Origin: Leucaena leucocephala
Taxonomy: Eukaryota; Streptophyta; Magnoliopsida; Fabales; Fabaceae
Direction: 5' to 3'
Assembly: GCA_037074615.1 (NCBI GenBank)
Contig: CM073560.1
Coordinates: 565,501-629,500, forward strand
DNA length: 64,000 nucleotides
In this document: positions 12,337-22,439 of the stretch, in pieces
Position numbering within the stretch: the first letter of the stretch is position 1
Layout: every line of letters begins with the position of its first letter
Made by a program: the position numbers and the translations under genes
The notes under the pieces: generated by a model
What the model saw: the letters and a program-made list of their open reading frames with translations, nothing else
Database searches by the model: none
Told to the model about the DNA's origin: nothing

Positions 12337-13792
12337 TTGACAGAAAGGTTAAGAAGACAGATATTCATGGATTATATACAAGGGAGGGCGACTCTAGCCA
12401 AATTCCAAAACACAAATACAACAAGGATTATTATAAAATTTTATATTCTATTTTTTCCCAACATTTTAATACACCACGCAAAATTTTACATAGAATTGAG
12501 TTGCCCTCAGCTTGAATCCATTATCAGAACTGAGCTCCGAAAGGTCTTCAACAACGATATAGGCCAAGCTGCTGCCTTGCTTCGCCTTCACTTCCATGAT
12601 TGCTTTGTTCAGGTACGTAGATGATCATTCAGTCTGTTACGTTGCATGTGCTCATCTTTAGAATAAGATTAAATAAATGATGATCCTATTTATATATGCA
12701 GGGTTGCGATGGATCGATACTGTTAGATGGAACAGAGAGTAATCCAAGTGAGAAGGGTGCTCCACCAAATCAGAGCTTGAGGGCTCAATCCTTCAAGACC
12801 ATAGAAGACCTAAGAGCTCGTGTTCACAAGCGATGTGGAAGAGTCGTCTCCTGTTCTGATATCACCGCCCTCGCCGCTCGGGATGCTGTCTTCTTGGTAC
12901 TCTCTAATCACATCCATTCCTTCTTTTTTAACATAACTGTTACAGTGAATGTGGTTTATAAGTTTAAATTAGTTTTTCACCTAATAGATTAGTCTTCTTA
13001 GATGTGTTCTATCTTTGGACTTGTGCTTGTAACTTTAATGCTTTCATTGAGAAGCTGATATTGATAGAGAGAGCGACCCACATAGCCTTTTGACCGACAG
13101 GATCAGGAGAGGATTACAAGTGAAATGTGTTTTGTAAGCTTAAAAATTAAAAAAAAAAAATGATTATATTTAATTTCTAACAATGTTATTCATTTTGTTG
13201 ATTCCTTTTTGGCAGTCAGGAGGACCAAAATACGATATTCCGTTGGGAAGACGAGATGGTTTGACCTTTGCCTCAAGAAACGTCACTTTGGATAACCTTC
13301 CGCCACCCACCAGGAGCGCCGACGCCATCCTCTCTTCTCTCGCCACCAAAAACCTCAACCCCACCGACGTTGTCACCCTCTCCGGTGGTCAGACCATCGG
13401 CATCAGCCATTGCATTTCCTTCACCGACCGTCTCTACCCTACTCAGGACCCCGTCATGGACAAGACCTGTCCCACTGCGACCACCGACAACACCACCGAG
13501 ATCGATATCAGGAGTCCGAACCGGTTCGACGACAAGTACTACATTGACCTCATGAACCGGCAGGGGCTGTTTAACTCGGCTCAGGATCTGGACACAAATA
13601 AGAGGTCGAAGGGCATAGTGACGAGCTTCGCAGTGGATCAGAAGCTGAGTGTTGAAGATGGGTCAGCTCAGTGTTCTGACTGGTACACAAGGGGAGATTC
13701 GAGCCAAGTGCTCTGTGAAGAATAATGATAATGCGTCATTCTTGGCCTCTGTCGTTGAGGATGTTTTGGAAGCAGATTTACTGAATATGTAA
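12337..13792 (+). pseudogene. Class III peroxidase remnant, PRX12 type
   Basis: There are three exons, 12337-12612, 12702-12896 and 13216-13725, in phase. Homology starts near 12484 (SCPQLESIIRTELRKVF). The distal motif RLHFHDCF and GCDGSILLDG are intact. Four defects point to a dead gene. The proximal heme-ligand motif normally reads LSGGHTIG but here is LSGGQTIG (CAG at 13390-13392). About eight residues are missing between MDKT and CPT. A deletion after FAVDQKL removes about a dozen residues and shifts the frame, so the frame in use ends at 13725, while the ancestral end (KMGQLSVLTGTQGEIRAKC) continues in another frame to 13792. The N-terminus shows no clear signal peptide. Intact relatives are secretory heme peroxidases. 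A transcript could still exist, but peroxidase activity is very unlikely. Confidence 0.85.
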
Positions 13793-13799
13793 GGGAGGT

Positions 13800-14296
13800 T
13801 GTGTGTAGAAAAATTTACCGTATGTTATTGTTCTTGTTATATTAATAACTGTTGGAGTCTTTAATTTTCCTTTTCTTTAGGGGTTGGGAAAATGTACGTA
13901 TTTTCAAATTTCTTCGGATAATAAAGTTAAGTGTTTGATTTGATGCTAAGGCCTTTCCCTTCATCAAGCCTTCTTGATCGTAAAACGAGCCATTCTCAAC
14001 GTTCTTTATCTGTTTCTCGTTCACACAAGTTTGAAAAATTAACAAATTAAGAACATTTCAAGTTTCTCCCATTCTTGCTAACCGAGTAATGAACACTAGT
14101 CACCCTCCCCTCAAAGTTGAACAACATTCGTACCCCAGTTATATTATAAAATAGTGGCCTCTTCAAAACCTAATGACTGGTGTGTCTCTTCTGTCGTAAA
14201 TTGCATTCACTAGGGTTTCTGACCGATCATGGACTCTAATTGAAGGAGATGCAACGGCTGGAGTAACTTCCCCGAAGGGGAGAGCTTGACAGGAAA
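13800..14296. other. Spacer downstream of the peroxidase remnant
   Basis: Probable old 3' UTR followed by spacer. Short open frames here have no recognisable content. Confidence 0.4.
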
Positions 14297-14311
14297 TTGT
14301 ATGCTCTTATT

Positions 14312-14507
14312 TTTTTTTAATATAAAAAAGTTTAGGTCGGTCCGGTACCTATCTCCCATTAAGGCCAGCGTACAGCTTCAAGGCTTAGAATAGGAGACTT
14401 ACGAGATTGTCTACTAAAGGACCCCTCACGATAGCAATGAGAATTGAACTCACTTCCTTATAGAATACGAGCCCGTTCCTTACCATCTGTGCTAACTTTT
14501 ATTGACG
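14312..14507 (-). mobile_element. tRNA-derived SINE, family S2, first copy
   Basis: Read on the minus strand it starts GTTAGCACAGATGGTAAGGA (Pol III A-box-like) and contains GTGAGTTCAATTCTC (B-box-like). It ends with CCTAAACTTTTTTATATTAA and an A-rich tail. It is bounded by the 15-base direct repeat TTGTATGCTCTTATT at 14297-14311 and 14508-14522. A second copy of the family lies at 56591-56787. S2 is a local label; I did not match it to a published family. Confidence 0.75.
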
Positions 14508-14522
14508 TTGTATGCTCTTATT

Positions 14523-14653
14523 ATTTTTTTTAGTTGCCCACCCGATTCACCGGAGCTTTACCCTGACTATATCTGGATCTGACCCGTGTCACATATCTGA
14601 CTATGGTGGGTGAGTCTTTTAACGGAGATTTTCTGCACATGGGGATTTTTTGG
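14523..14653 (-). mobile_element. 5'-truncated SINE, family S1
   Basis: It carries only the tRNA-unrelated 3' part of the S1 element, from ACTCACCCACCATAG to GGGTGGGCAACT plus an A-rich tail on the minus strand. It lacks the A and B boxes. It is bounded by TTGTATGCTCTTATT at 14508-14522 and 14654-14668. The 5' truncation is typical of LINE-driven retrotransposition. Confidence 0.75.
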
Positions 14654-14668
14654 TTGTATGCTCTTATT

Positions 14669-14862
14669 TATTTTTATTTTTTTTGTTGCCCACCCGGTTT
14701 ACCAGAGCTTTGCCCCGACTACATCCGGATTCGACCCGCGTCGCGCACTTGGCTATGGTGGGTGAGTCTCCCAACGAGAATTTTCTGCGTACGCCAAGGC
14801 TCGAACTCGAGACCTCGTTTAAGTGATACCGAGCTGCTTACCACTCAGACTAACCCCGATAG
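14669..14862 (-). mobile_element. Full-length SINE, family S1
   Basis: On the minus strand it reads GTTAGTCTGAGTGGTAAGCA (A-box, resembling class II tRNA D-arms) and then CTCGAGTTCGAGCC (B-box). The body contains GGGAGACTCACCCACCATAG and ends GGGTGGGCAAC plus an A-rich tail. The flanking repeats are TTGTATGCTCTTATT at 14654-14668 and TTGTACGCTCTTATT at 14863-14877, with one mismatch. Frames that read through it on the plus strand are not genes. Confidence 0.8.
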
Positions 14863-14976
14863 TTGTACGCTCTTATTGATTCAACGTTAGCATCGATATT
14901 CTTTTATGATCTACAACAACAGCCCGTAAGCAAGGCCTGATGATCCTTTACATTTCCCCAATAACATGTGTCGAAC

Positions 14977-15170
14977 CAACGAAGGTTGGTCCGAGTGGTA
15001 AGAGGCTCGGTATCGCTTAAGCGAGGTCTCGAGTTCAAGTCTTGGCGAATGCAAAAAATTCCCGTTGGGAGACTCACCCACCATAGACAGATGCGCGACG
15101 CGGGTCGGATCCGGATGTAGTCGGGGCAAAGTTTTGATAAATCGGGTGGGCAAAAAAAAAAAATAATAAC
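14977..15170 (+). mobile_element. Full-length SINE, family S1
   Basis: The plus strand reads GGTTGGTCCGAGTGGTAAGA (A-box) and GGTCTCGAGTTCAAGTC (B-box), then the S1 body GGGAGACTCACCCACCATAG, ending GGGTGGGC and an A-rich tail. GTGTCGA occurs on both sides (14968 and 15171), probably the remains of the target duplication. It is inverted relative to the 14669 copy, about 120 bases away. Confidence 0.75.
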
Positions 15171-15650
15171 GTGTCGATCGACATTGAGCTTTGTTATTAT
15201 ATCAAGTATGGATAGATCGTTGACTTGATGTGAAAAGTCTCCTATTAGATAGAATTGGACTTAAGAAAACTAAGAGTTAGATGAATTTTTGCAGCTTTGT
15301 TACAAGAGTTTTAGTGTTAACTGTTAACTACTCCCTTGGATGACCTGGCCCCCGCTGACTTTTCTTCTATTCCTTTGCTAAATTTATCAACTAAATAATC
15401 ATTATCGTCCCACAAGTATGTTTCAGTCATATTTCTTATCCTTTCTTTTTTCATTTTTCCCCGACTTCATGAGATGTGATCTACGTCTGAGGAGGACCAT
15501 GTTCTTGGACACAAGCTCAAAACAAGCGGCGCGACCAAATCATGAGAAAAAAACCTTCGGATTGGGTCTGTTAATGAATTTAACATACAAAATGGTAAAA
15601 GGAATTAGTAACTCTCACCCAATTTGAAAGATCATGAATGAATGAGATGG
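15171..15650. other. Spacer between the SINE cluster and ASHH1
   Basis: No gene is seen. The right part is probably the 3' UTR of the minus-strand ASHH1 gene. Confidence 0.4.
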
Positions 15651-15662
15651 AACACAAGAATA

Positions 15663-18600
15663 TCAATTCGTCAACAACTTCTTTTCGTTTTCATTATCAA
15701 CTTGAGAAGAAGAAGGATTCGGAAGGCCACGAGGCTTGAGAGGAGTGCAGGCAAAATTCTTGACAACGGAGGAGTAAAGATCAAACTCCGCCTTCAATTT
15801 TGAACAGCAAGCTTCAATCCACTTCTCGGCTACAATCGTGGATACACTGTCTTGGCTATCCCTCTCATGTTCTTCAATGGCTGGTCGTATTTCATTGTAT
15901 AACTCATCAAGACCACAAGTCGCCTCATTCTTCATTTCCTGCAAATATGCCTCAAAATTCATAAAACTACGGACTTGTTTGGGACTGAGCAGACAGTACA
16001 TAACAGAGCAACAAGGGAAGTAATACCTCATATCTTAAAATCTCCTCTTGTGCTTCTTTTGATGCTAAAGATTCCGCAGCAGACTTCACATCGATTTGCT
16101 TGTGTGTGATATTTTTAAACCTTCCGTCAAATTTCTTAGATTTTTTGGCAGATATGGATATGGACCTAGGTCCAATGAGATAGTTTCGGGCTGCAGTATT
16201 ACTTCTGATTCGCGATATCATTGCATTGTTTTGTGGAAAGCCCTGCTGAGTATCTCTAGAGTACAATTTCAAATCGTCATGATTTTCTATTTCAGATTTT
16301 ATCGAATTGACATGTAAACCCTTTGTTGGCACAGATGCAAGCGGCTGAATGCTAAAAGCAGTTGACTCTGATAGTTGTTCAGGTTTTATGACAACGTCCA
16401 TGGAGTGTTCGGTTTTTCCATTAACTTGCATACCAGGAATGTCAGAATGTAAGCTTCTAAGGACCTTTGAGGGAGGCTCATCCTCTGCAGAGTCATATAC
16501 TGGAATTTTCTCAACAGTGTACCTGTAACCAAAGTACAGATTGATGAAGAAAAAGGAACTAATACTTTAAATGAAGAATACTGAAAAGGAATCAAAATAT
16601 TAAAATGAGGAGATGAGATAACATAAATAACACGTTACCTTTCATCATCATCTTCCCATAAATATGTATCTTCCTGCTTAGAATTTCCATAAAAATCAAA
16701 TATCATAAACAAAGATCAGAATGAGATCAAGAAGGATCCACAACATCATCCAAGAAGTAAAATTTATAACTTAATAAGGCTGTAATTATCAATTTCAGCT
16801 AAAAAATCATTAGCATTATAGAAACAAGGAACATCAAAATTTGACGCTTGAATATTCCAGTGTTACCGCTAGATTCATAAAACTTGCCTGAAAACCACGA
16901 GATTTTGCTCCAAGGAATCCAGAACATTTGGCTGCACCACAGAGGCAACGAACCTTTGCGCCACCAAACCATTCAAAATTATAATCATATGCCAGTTCAG
17001 CTCCAACAGGTATATCTTGTTTTGCAAATATTCCAACTCTAATCTCACCCAAGACATTCCATTTCCTTGTCTCACAATTTGGCTGACTGCAAACTTAACA
17101 GGTTTAAGTAGTCTCAAACGTTGGGTCAGGGAAAATATGGACTACAACAAAATGCCTACAATATATAAATAGTAAAGGTTTGTTCTCAAATTACCATGAA
17201 TGATTTATAAATCTACCAAGGCTTCCCTTTCTAGTTGCATCAATGGATTCAGAGGCATTAAGACAAATAATGAATGCATCCTTAAGACCTGCAAACTAAA
17301 GAGAACTTTTAGAAAACAGAGAAATCAGTTATCAAATGGAGCATCTAACAAATTAATATTTGACCTTGAGTTTCATAAGCCTGGGCTCTTCGCTTGGCTT
17401 CTTTCCATGAAATTACTTCTCCACAGTATTCGATGATCAATTGGCCTGCCTGTAAAGTGATTAAAGCTTAGAACTATAAGAACACTTAATAAGCCGTAAC
17501 CAAGTCAGAAAATGCCACAATAGCCATGGATTCAAGCAATAAAGTTTCATTTTCTAATTGTAAGATTTTGCTGAAACTAATTACATGATTACCTTAATGT
17601 TCTCATCAGCCAAAAGACCCCATCCCCGGCCTTCAGTTTGGAACAACTTTGTTTTTGCATATTCACACTTCTGAAATCTCTATAACCATACGACATGGTT
17701 TAAAAGAAATACGAAATTGCAGTTAGTTTCATTCCATGTAAAGATATAATACAGCATGTCAGAGGTTCAGCAAATCTGAAGACCCAACACTTGGTAGAAA
17801 TTATTCCTTAATGCACTAGAAATTCAAATTCAAATGACTTTGTAAGAATAGCAGATAAATGTGTAACATGTTATAATAAGACACATTAAGACATAGTCTA
17901 GGAGATAGTAATAAAAAGAATCTTCTAACAATTAAATATAACCAGGATTTTTACGGGAAATAGAATTCCTGATTTCTCTCTCCATGAATCTTGGATTCAT
18001 TGTAATTTGCCAACAATTTTTGTTGGGCCCTTTATTGAGAAAAAATTTGTTAAGGGTGTCAACAATTTTTCAAATTCTCATTCATTGTTACCAGAGCAAT
18101 TACTCCCAATTGATCCAGAAACCTCCTTCAGCACTGTACCCACTCCTTGTACGTAGATTAGAACAATAATACACCTTCTTTTGTTACGTTTAAAAAAGGA
18201 CTGCATTCTACTCAGTACTTCGAAATTGAAACTATGACAATAAGAAGGAAGATATAACCAAAAAATATTAACATAAAAAAAAGACAAGCCTAATCATGCA
18301 CCTGATTTTTGCAAAAGATGCCACACGGGCAATAGCCAGGGGTGCATTCAGAGCTGGTCAAGACGTTAAGACACCCATCCCCACATGCACTATCAGGGTC
18401 ACTAGAATCATGTTTGCATTCACATATAGCAATATCCTCCTCCTTCTGCTTCACATGCCTAAAAACAAATAAAGAGATAAGTAAAAGAATGAGTGAAATA
18501 AGTAAAAGGTTAACTCCACGTCTATTAGTCTATAGCTAGTTCTTCTACTTCAATGTAATATCTGTGGTATTGTTATTTTCCACCAACATTAGTTGATGAA

Positions 18601-18792
18601 ACATCGAGAACTGATCAAGGAGATACTCTTTCAGGAAACCCCAAAAATTACATATATAGTATATATGTATATATGTACACACACGAGAGAGAGAACTAAC
18701 CTTCTATTCAAAAAATCATTCTGCGTTATATGTATGTATTGAGGCAACTCTTCAACATGAGGATCCTTCAAAATCAATAGCTTCCATGTCAT
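15663..18792 (-). CDS. ASHH1: Histone-lysine N-methyltransferase ASHH1 (SDG26)
   Basis: Nine minus-strand exons join in phase: 18792-18701, 18458-18302, 17679-17593, 17449-17365, 17288-17195, 17086-16888, 16673-16639, 16522-16027 and 15938-15663. They give 506 residues, close to the roughly 490 recalled for Arabidopsis. An AWS domain (CECKHDSSDPDSACGDGCLN, about 43-92) is followed by a SET domain (about 93-212) containing EYCGEV, RFINHSC (169-172 is NHSC) and LAYDYNFEW. The post-SET motif is VRCLCGAAKC (C219, C221, C226). The C-terminal half, starting DTYLWEDDDERYTVEKIPVY, is specific to ASHH1. SDG26 methylates histone H3, with K36 reported, and acts on flowering-time genes; this is family knowledge. 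The intron after GFQ starts with GC, not GT. The N-terminal 20 residues (MTWKLLILKDPHVEELPQY) are less certain, since an upstream coding exon is possible. Confidence 0.92.
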
Positions 18793-19660
18793 TTGACTCA
18801 AATATAAAATAACGTGCAGTAATTGGAATAGAACTGGACACAGAAAGAAAATGGGGCGAAAACCAAGAAATAGCTACCATTTCGATATCTAAGGACCGAA
18901 TTTGAAAGACTGCTTAGATGACTATCATAGGTATATTGCAATCCCCCTGCCAAAAATAGGAAGGATCCTACAAGGCACCGAAAAGGAGAATTTTAATCGG
19001 TTATCGTAGACAACTCATACAAATAACGGAAGAATTAAATAATTAATCCTCACTTGTCAACAAAAAACAAAAGCGCTGGTTGTAACTAGGAATAAAGGAT
19101 CGAAGTACTCAGTGCTCTTCAAACAAATCATTGCTCCAAAAAACGAGATTTTGTAAAGCTTCAAGAGTCTCTACTCCCCCTATTGATTTTAGGAGGATGA
19201 AAAGATTCTCTTTTGTTTTAAGTTCATATGGAAAGATGGGGACAATTTCTTGAGATTAGGTTTTATCATGAAATGTAGATGTTACGGGTAATGGAAATTC
19301 AACCTCAGTATCCACATTCGACATTCAAAACGAAGCGGAGATCAAATTCGTTCAAGGAACTGACAACATTTGAGTCAGTGTAGGTTAAACTGGCAATGGG
19401 ACATGATGCATACAAGAAACCAGAGATGACAGACCTCCAATGCCAAGAATTAACCGGATCCCTTCGGCACGGTCGAGGACTTGAGGGCCCAGTTCCCGGC
19501 GAGGTGGAAGTTAGGTTGAAAGTGGTTCGAACTCCGGAGACCCTTCGTTAATGTTGAAGAGGCAGACAGGGAAGAAATAGGTCGCAGCCGGCCCTGTTCA
19601 CAACGTCGAACCAAGGAGGCGTCCACCCGCGAGGTGACCCATTTCCATCAGAACAAGGAC
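18793..19660 (-). promoter_or_regulatory. ASHH1 leader region with a small upstream ORF
   Basis: On the minus strand a GC-rich block at about 19650-19435 resembles a first, non-coding exon. It ends at a GGAG/GTCTGT donor near 19434. It contains ATG at 19648 opening a 16-codon ORF (MEMGHLAGGRLLGSTL) with a second ATG two codons later. A uORF here could lower translation of ASHH1. No clear TATA box is seen upstream; the block is bordered by AT-rich spacer. Confidence 0.45.
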
Positions 19661-19664
19661 GCGA

Positions 19665-20520
19665 TGCGCGCGTTTTTTATTATTATTACTAATTTACTAC
19701 TTCTATTATTTAGAATTTATGCCCATATTAGTACGCTTAAAAAAAAATTATCTTATCCTTAACTAATAAGTGAGCTCAATTTTTTAAAAAAAAATTTATA
19801 TAAAAAAAATATTTACCTTATTAAATGGAGCGTTTACTTGATCTTTATCAATCACTAATCTTTATCTTTAATTAAATTAATATAAAAAAACAAATCTTTC
19901 TTATCTTGTAAATTGCGTACCAATGTTACTGTGGAACCAGAGTAAAGCAAATTTTTCAGTTTTTTTTAAATTTTTATATAGTTGGGAAAAATGTGGGATC
20001 CTTAATTTAAAAAAAAGTAGGTGCGAAATCCATAGTAAATATTAATTTTGTTGGTAAAATCTTAATTAAATAAATATAATTAATTACTTATGAAATTTTA
20101 TAGCTAATTAAGGATATTAGATAGAAACATTTTTTTGCGTATGACTGAGCCTATTAAGAAGTTTTTCGTAAATATATTGTCTTAAAAATATATAAAAATG
20201 AACAAAGTTATCCTAATTTTTTAAAAATTAACATTAAAATAGTAATGTTGATCATAAAACATTTTTAGCCGCGAATAATAACATTACTCTTTTTTTAATT
20301 TTTCAGACATATTAATTCAAGGAAAAAAATTCTAAATATCGGCAGTTTCAAACAAAAAACCTGAAAGACAAAATTAAAATTAACCCAATCCAAATAGTTC
20401 TTTTTTTTTGGTAAAAAAAATTAGGCAGCCAGCGGAACACTGTAACTTGCCAAGTCTTGCTGTGAGAGATGCGTTTTGGATTTCCTAAATCCAACACGGC
20501 GGCAACGCCCAACCCAAGTC
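19665..20520. other. AT-rich spacer
   Basis: Low-complexity sequence with long A/T runs. No coding or RNA feature is seen. Confidence 0.5.
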
Positions 20521-20527
20521 GGCCCAC

Positions 20528-20719
20528 ATGATGCCAATCCCTTCCTCCAAAGTCTCTCTCAAATCTTCTCCCCAAACATTCACCAATCATAACTTGCATT
20601 TTAGAATCTTCAATTCCTCCGAACCATTTCCCATCATTTCAGTGTCTATGCTGCTGTTGTCAACAGCATGTTCTCTTACATTTTTTCAAGAGGAAAGGAC
20701 AAGTATAGTTGACCATTGA
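20528..20719 (+). pseudogene. Possible transit-peptide exon fragment
   Basis: A 63-codon frame reads MMPIPSSKVSLKSSPQTF and later ISVSMLLLSTACSL. It is Ser/Thr-rich, poor in acidic residues, then hydrophobic, as in a bipartite thylakoid-lumen targeting peptide. No following exon is recognisable and the frame ends at 20719. It may be the stranded first exon of a lost chloroplast protein gene, or chance. I do not recognise a family. Confidence 0.25.
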
Positions 20720-21413
20720 AGGATACTCTTGGACCATTATGTACGGTTGTTATCATTTCCCCATAATCAACTTGATTTAAATTTGGAGGCCTACGTTTTG
20801 TACCTTGAACAAGGCAACGTATTTATTCTTGCATACCGTTATTAACTTATTCATGTTTTCATCAACTTTTTATAACAATATAAGATTTGTCATTTTCCCC
20901 CTCCCCGCCACATTGCCAAAGGCTTTAAAGGCCCCTTTAGTATGTTGGTAATAAATTTGTATTAGTCTTAAAAACTCAAATCTAATTAGGTGACATGTCT
21001 ACATCTAATATTTTATAGTATTTTGAATAGAATTATTTTAAATAGAAAAATACATATGTTTAAAGGGTTCCAGTCGCGGTACTTAAGGATACATCATAAC
21101 TCTTAGGTGTTTAGGTTTGCATTTAAGGGTAATAGACGGTTCGCCTTACCCGATATTGGTATTCCTTAGGAGAAAAAGAGATTTTGTCTTACCTTTAAAT
21201 CGTAGGTGATCTCAATTCCTTTTTAAAAATTTATTGTTTAAAAAAAAAAGAGAGAGAAATTTGTATCATAAATATAATATTTTAATTCATTATATTTATT
21301 ATTTTTTTAAATTATTATTCTGACTAACTTATATATATAATTAATTTATCTTAAGATAGCTCAAATTATTGAAGGGTATCTTAAAATTGGAGGATTATTA
21401 CTATATGGAAAAA
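20720..21413. other. Spacer with a dispersed repeat block
   Basis: No gene is seen. Bases 21157-21231 (TTAGGAGAAAAAGAGATTTT and following) match 56336-56405 and more weakly 29185-29251, so part of this spacer is repeat-derived. Confidence 0.45.
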
Positions 21414-21426
21414 GAAAAAATATTTT

Positions 21427-21612
21427 TTTTTGTTGCCCACCCGGTTCACCGGAGCTTTACACCGACTACATCCAGATTCGACCCGCGTCGCGCACCTGGC
21501 TATGGTAGGTGAGTCTCCCAACAGGGATTTTCTGCATTCGCTAAGGCTCAAATTTGAGATCTCGTTTAAACGATACCGAGCCGCTTATCACTCGGATTAA
21601 CCTTCTTAAAGG
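21427..21612 (-). mobile_element. Full-length SINE, family S1
   Basis: On the plus strand it opens GTTGCCCACCCGGTTCACCG and runs to CACTCGGATTAAC, the reverse of the S1 consensus seen at 14.7 and 15.0 kb. The 13-base direct repeat GAAAAAATATTTT is perfect at 21414-21426 and 21613-21625. The B-box equivalent reads CTCAAATTTGAGA, already mutated. Confidence 0.82.
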
Positions 21613-22060
21613 GAAAAAATATTTTAAAATTAAGAGGGGGAAGTTAGCCGGATGAAACCGCGGGCCAGAAAATCCAGGTTGACATTTCGCTTTGGGCCAT
21701 TCTAGTTCACCGTTTATTATCTTTTTCCCCTATGCTTTTTTGGTTTTTCGGATCCGCCACTATTATTACTGTAGGATTCCTCTATTTTCAATAAGATAAA
21801 AAAGAAAAACTTTTATGCATAAACCTGATTCTGCTGATAGAGAACGCACCATCCCCATCACAACTGTTAGGATCGTGCCACTTAAGAGTTGACCCCACCG
21901 AGATGCCGACGTGGCAGAGAGATTTCCAGCACAAACGGGATGGCAAAAGCGTAATTTCCCCCGAATGAATTTTTCGCAGGAGGATTCCCCTGAGGATGGA
22001 TGGGGGTGACAGTGACGTGAGATGGAAGGGTTCTTCTTCTGCAATAGTATTCGTTTGCGC

Positions 22061-22439
22061 TATATATCGGCGCAGGGAAGATTTCCGCCTAAATATTCTT
22101 TACCAAATAAAAAGCATGCTCGAAAATTCCAAACTCGAAATCAGAAACCGCCGTCGTTGAGATCACACCTTTCTCTCTCATCGTTCTGAGGTTTCCCTTC
22201 ACGTTTCTTCTTCGACGCCCCTTCATTTGGTTTTTCCTTTTCACATCTTAGCGTTTGGATTTCGCCCTTCAATCGCTTCAACCAGGATAGTCCCTCACCA
22301 ATTGGACTCTGATTCTGTTGGGGTTCTATTGGGGGGCTTTTTTCTGAATGCGCTAATGCGATATGAGATGAACACTTGTTGCATGTTTCCGGTCTTTGGC
22401 TCTTTCCCTGCATAGTGTGAAGAGTGCATAAGATTCTTC
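22061..22439 (+). promoter_or_regulatory. TATA box and leader of the DHHC acyltransferase gene
   Basis: TATATAT at 22061-22067 stands about 370 bases before the ATG and is followed by pyrimidine-rich leader sequence. An ATG near 22114 opens a short upstream ORF (MLENSKLEIRNRRR) that ends before the main start. Confidence 0.45.

Noticed and set aside
14603..15153. Open frames of 80-95 codons on both strands
   Set aside because: They read through S1 SINE copies; the same peptide motifs recur at each copy because of the repeat, not because of a gene.
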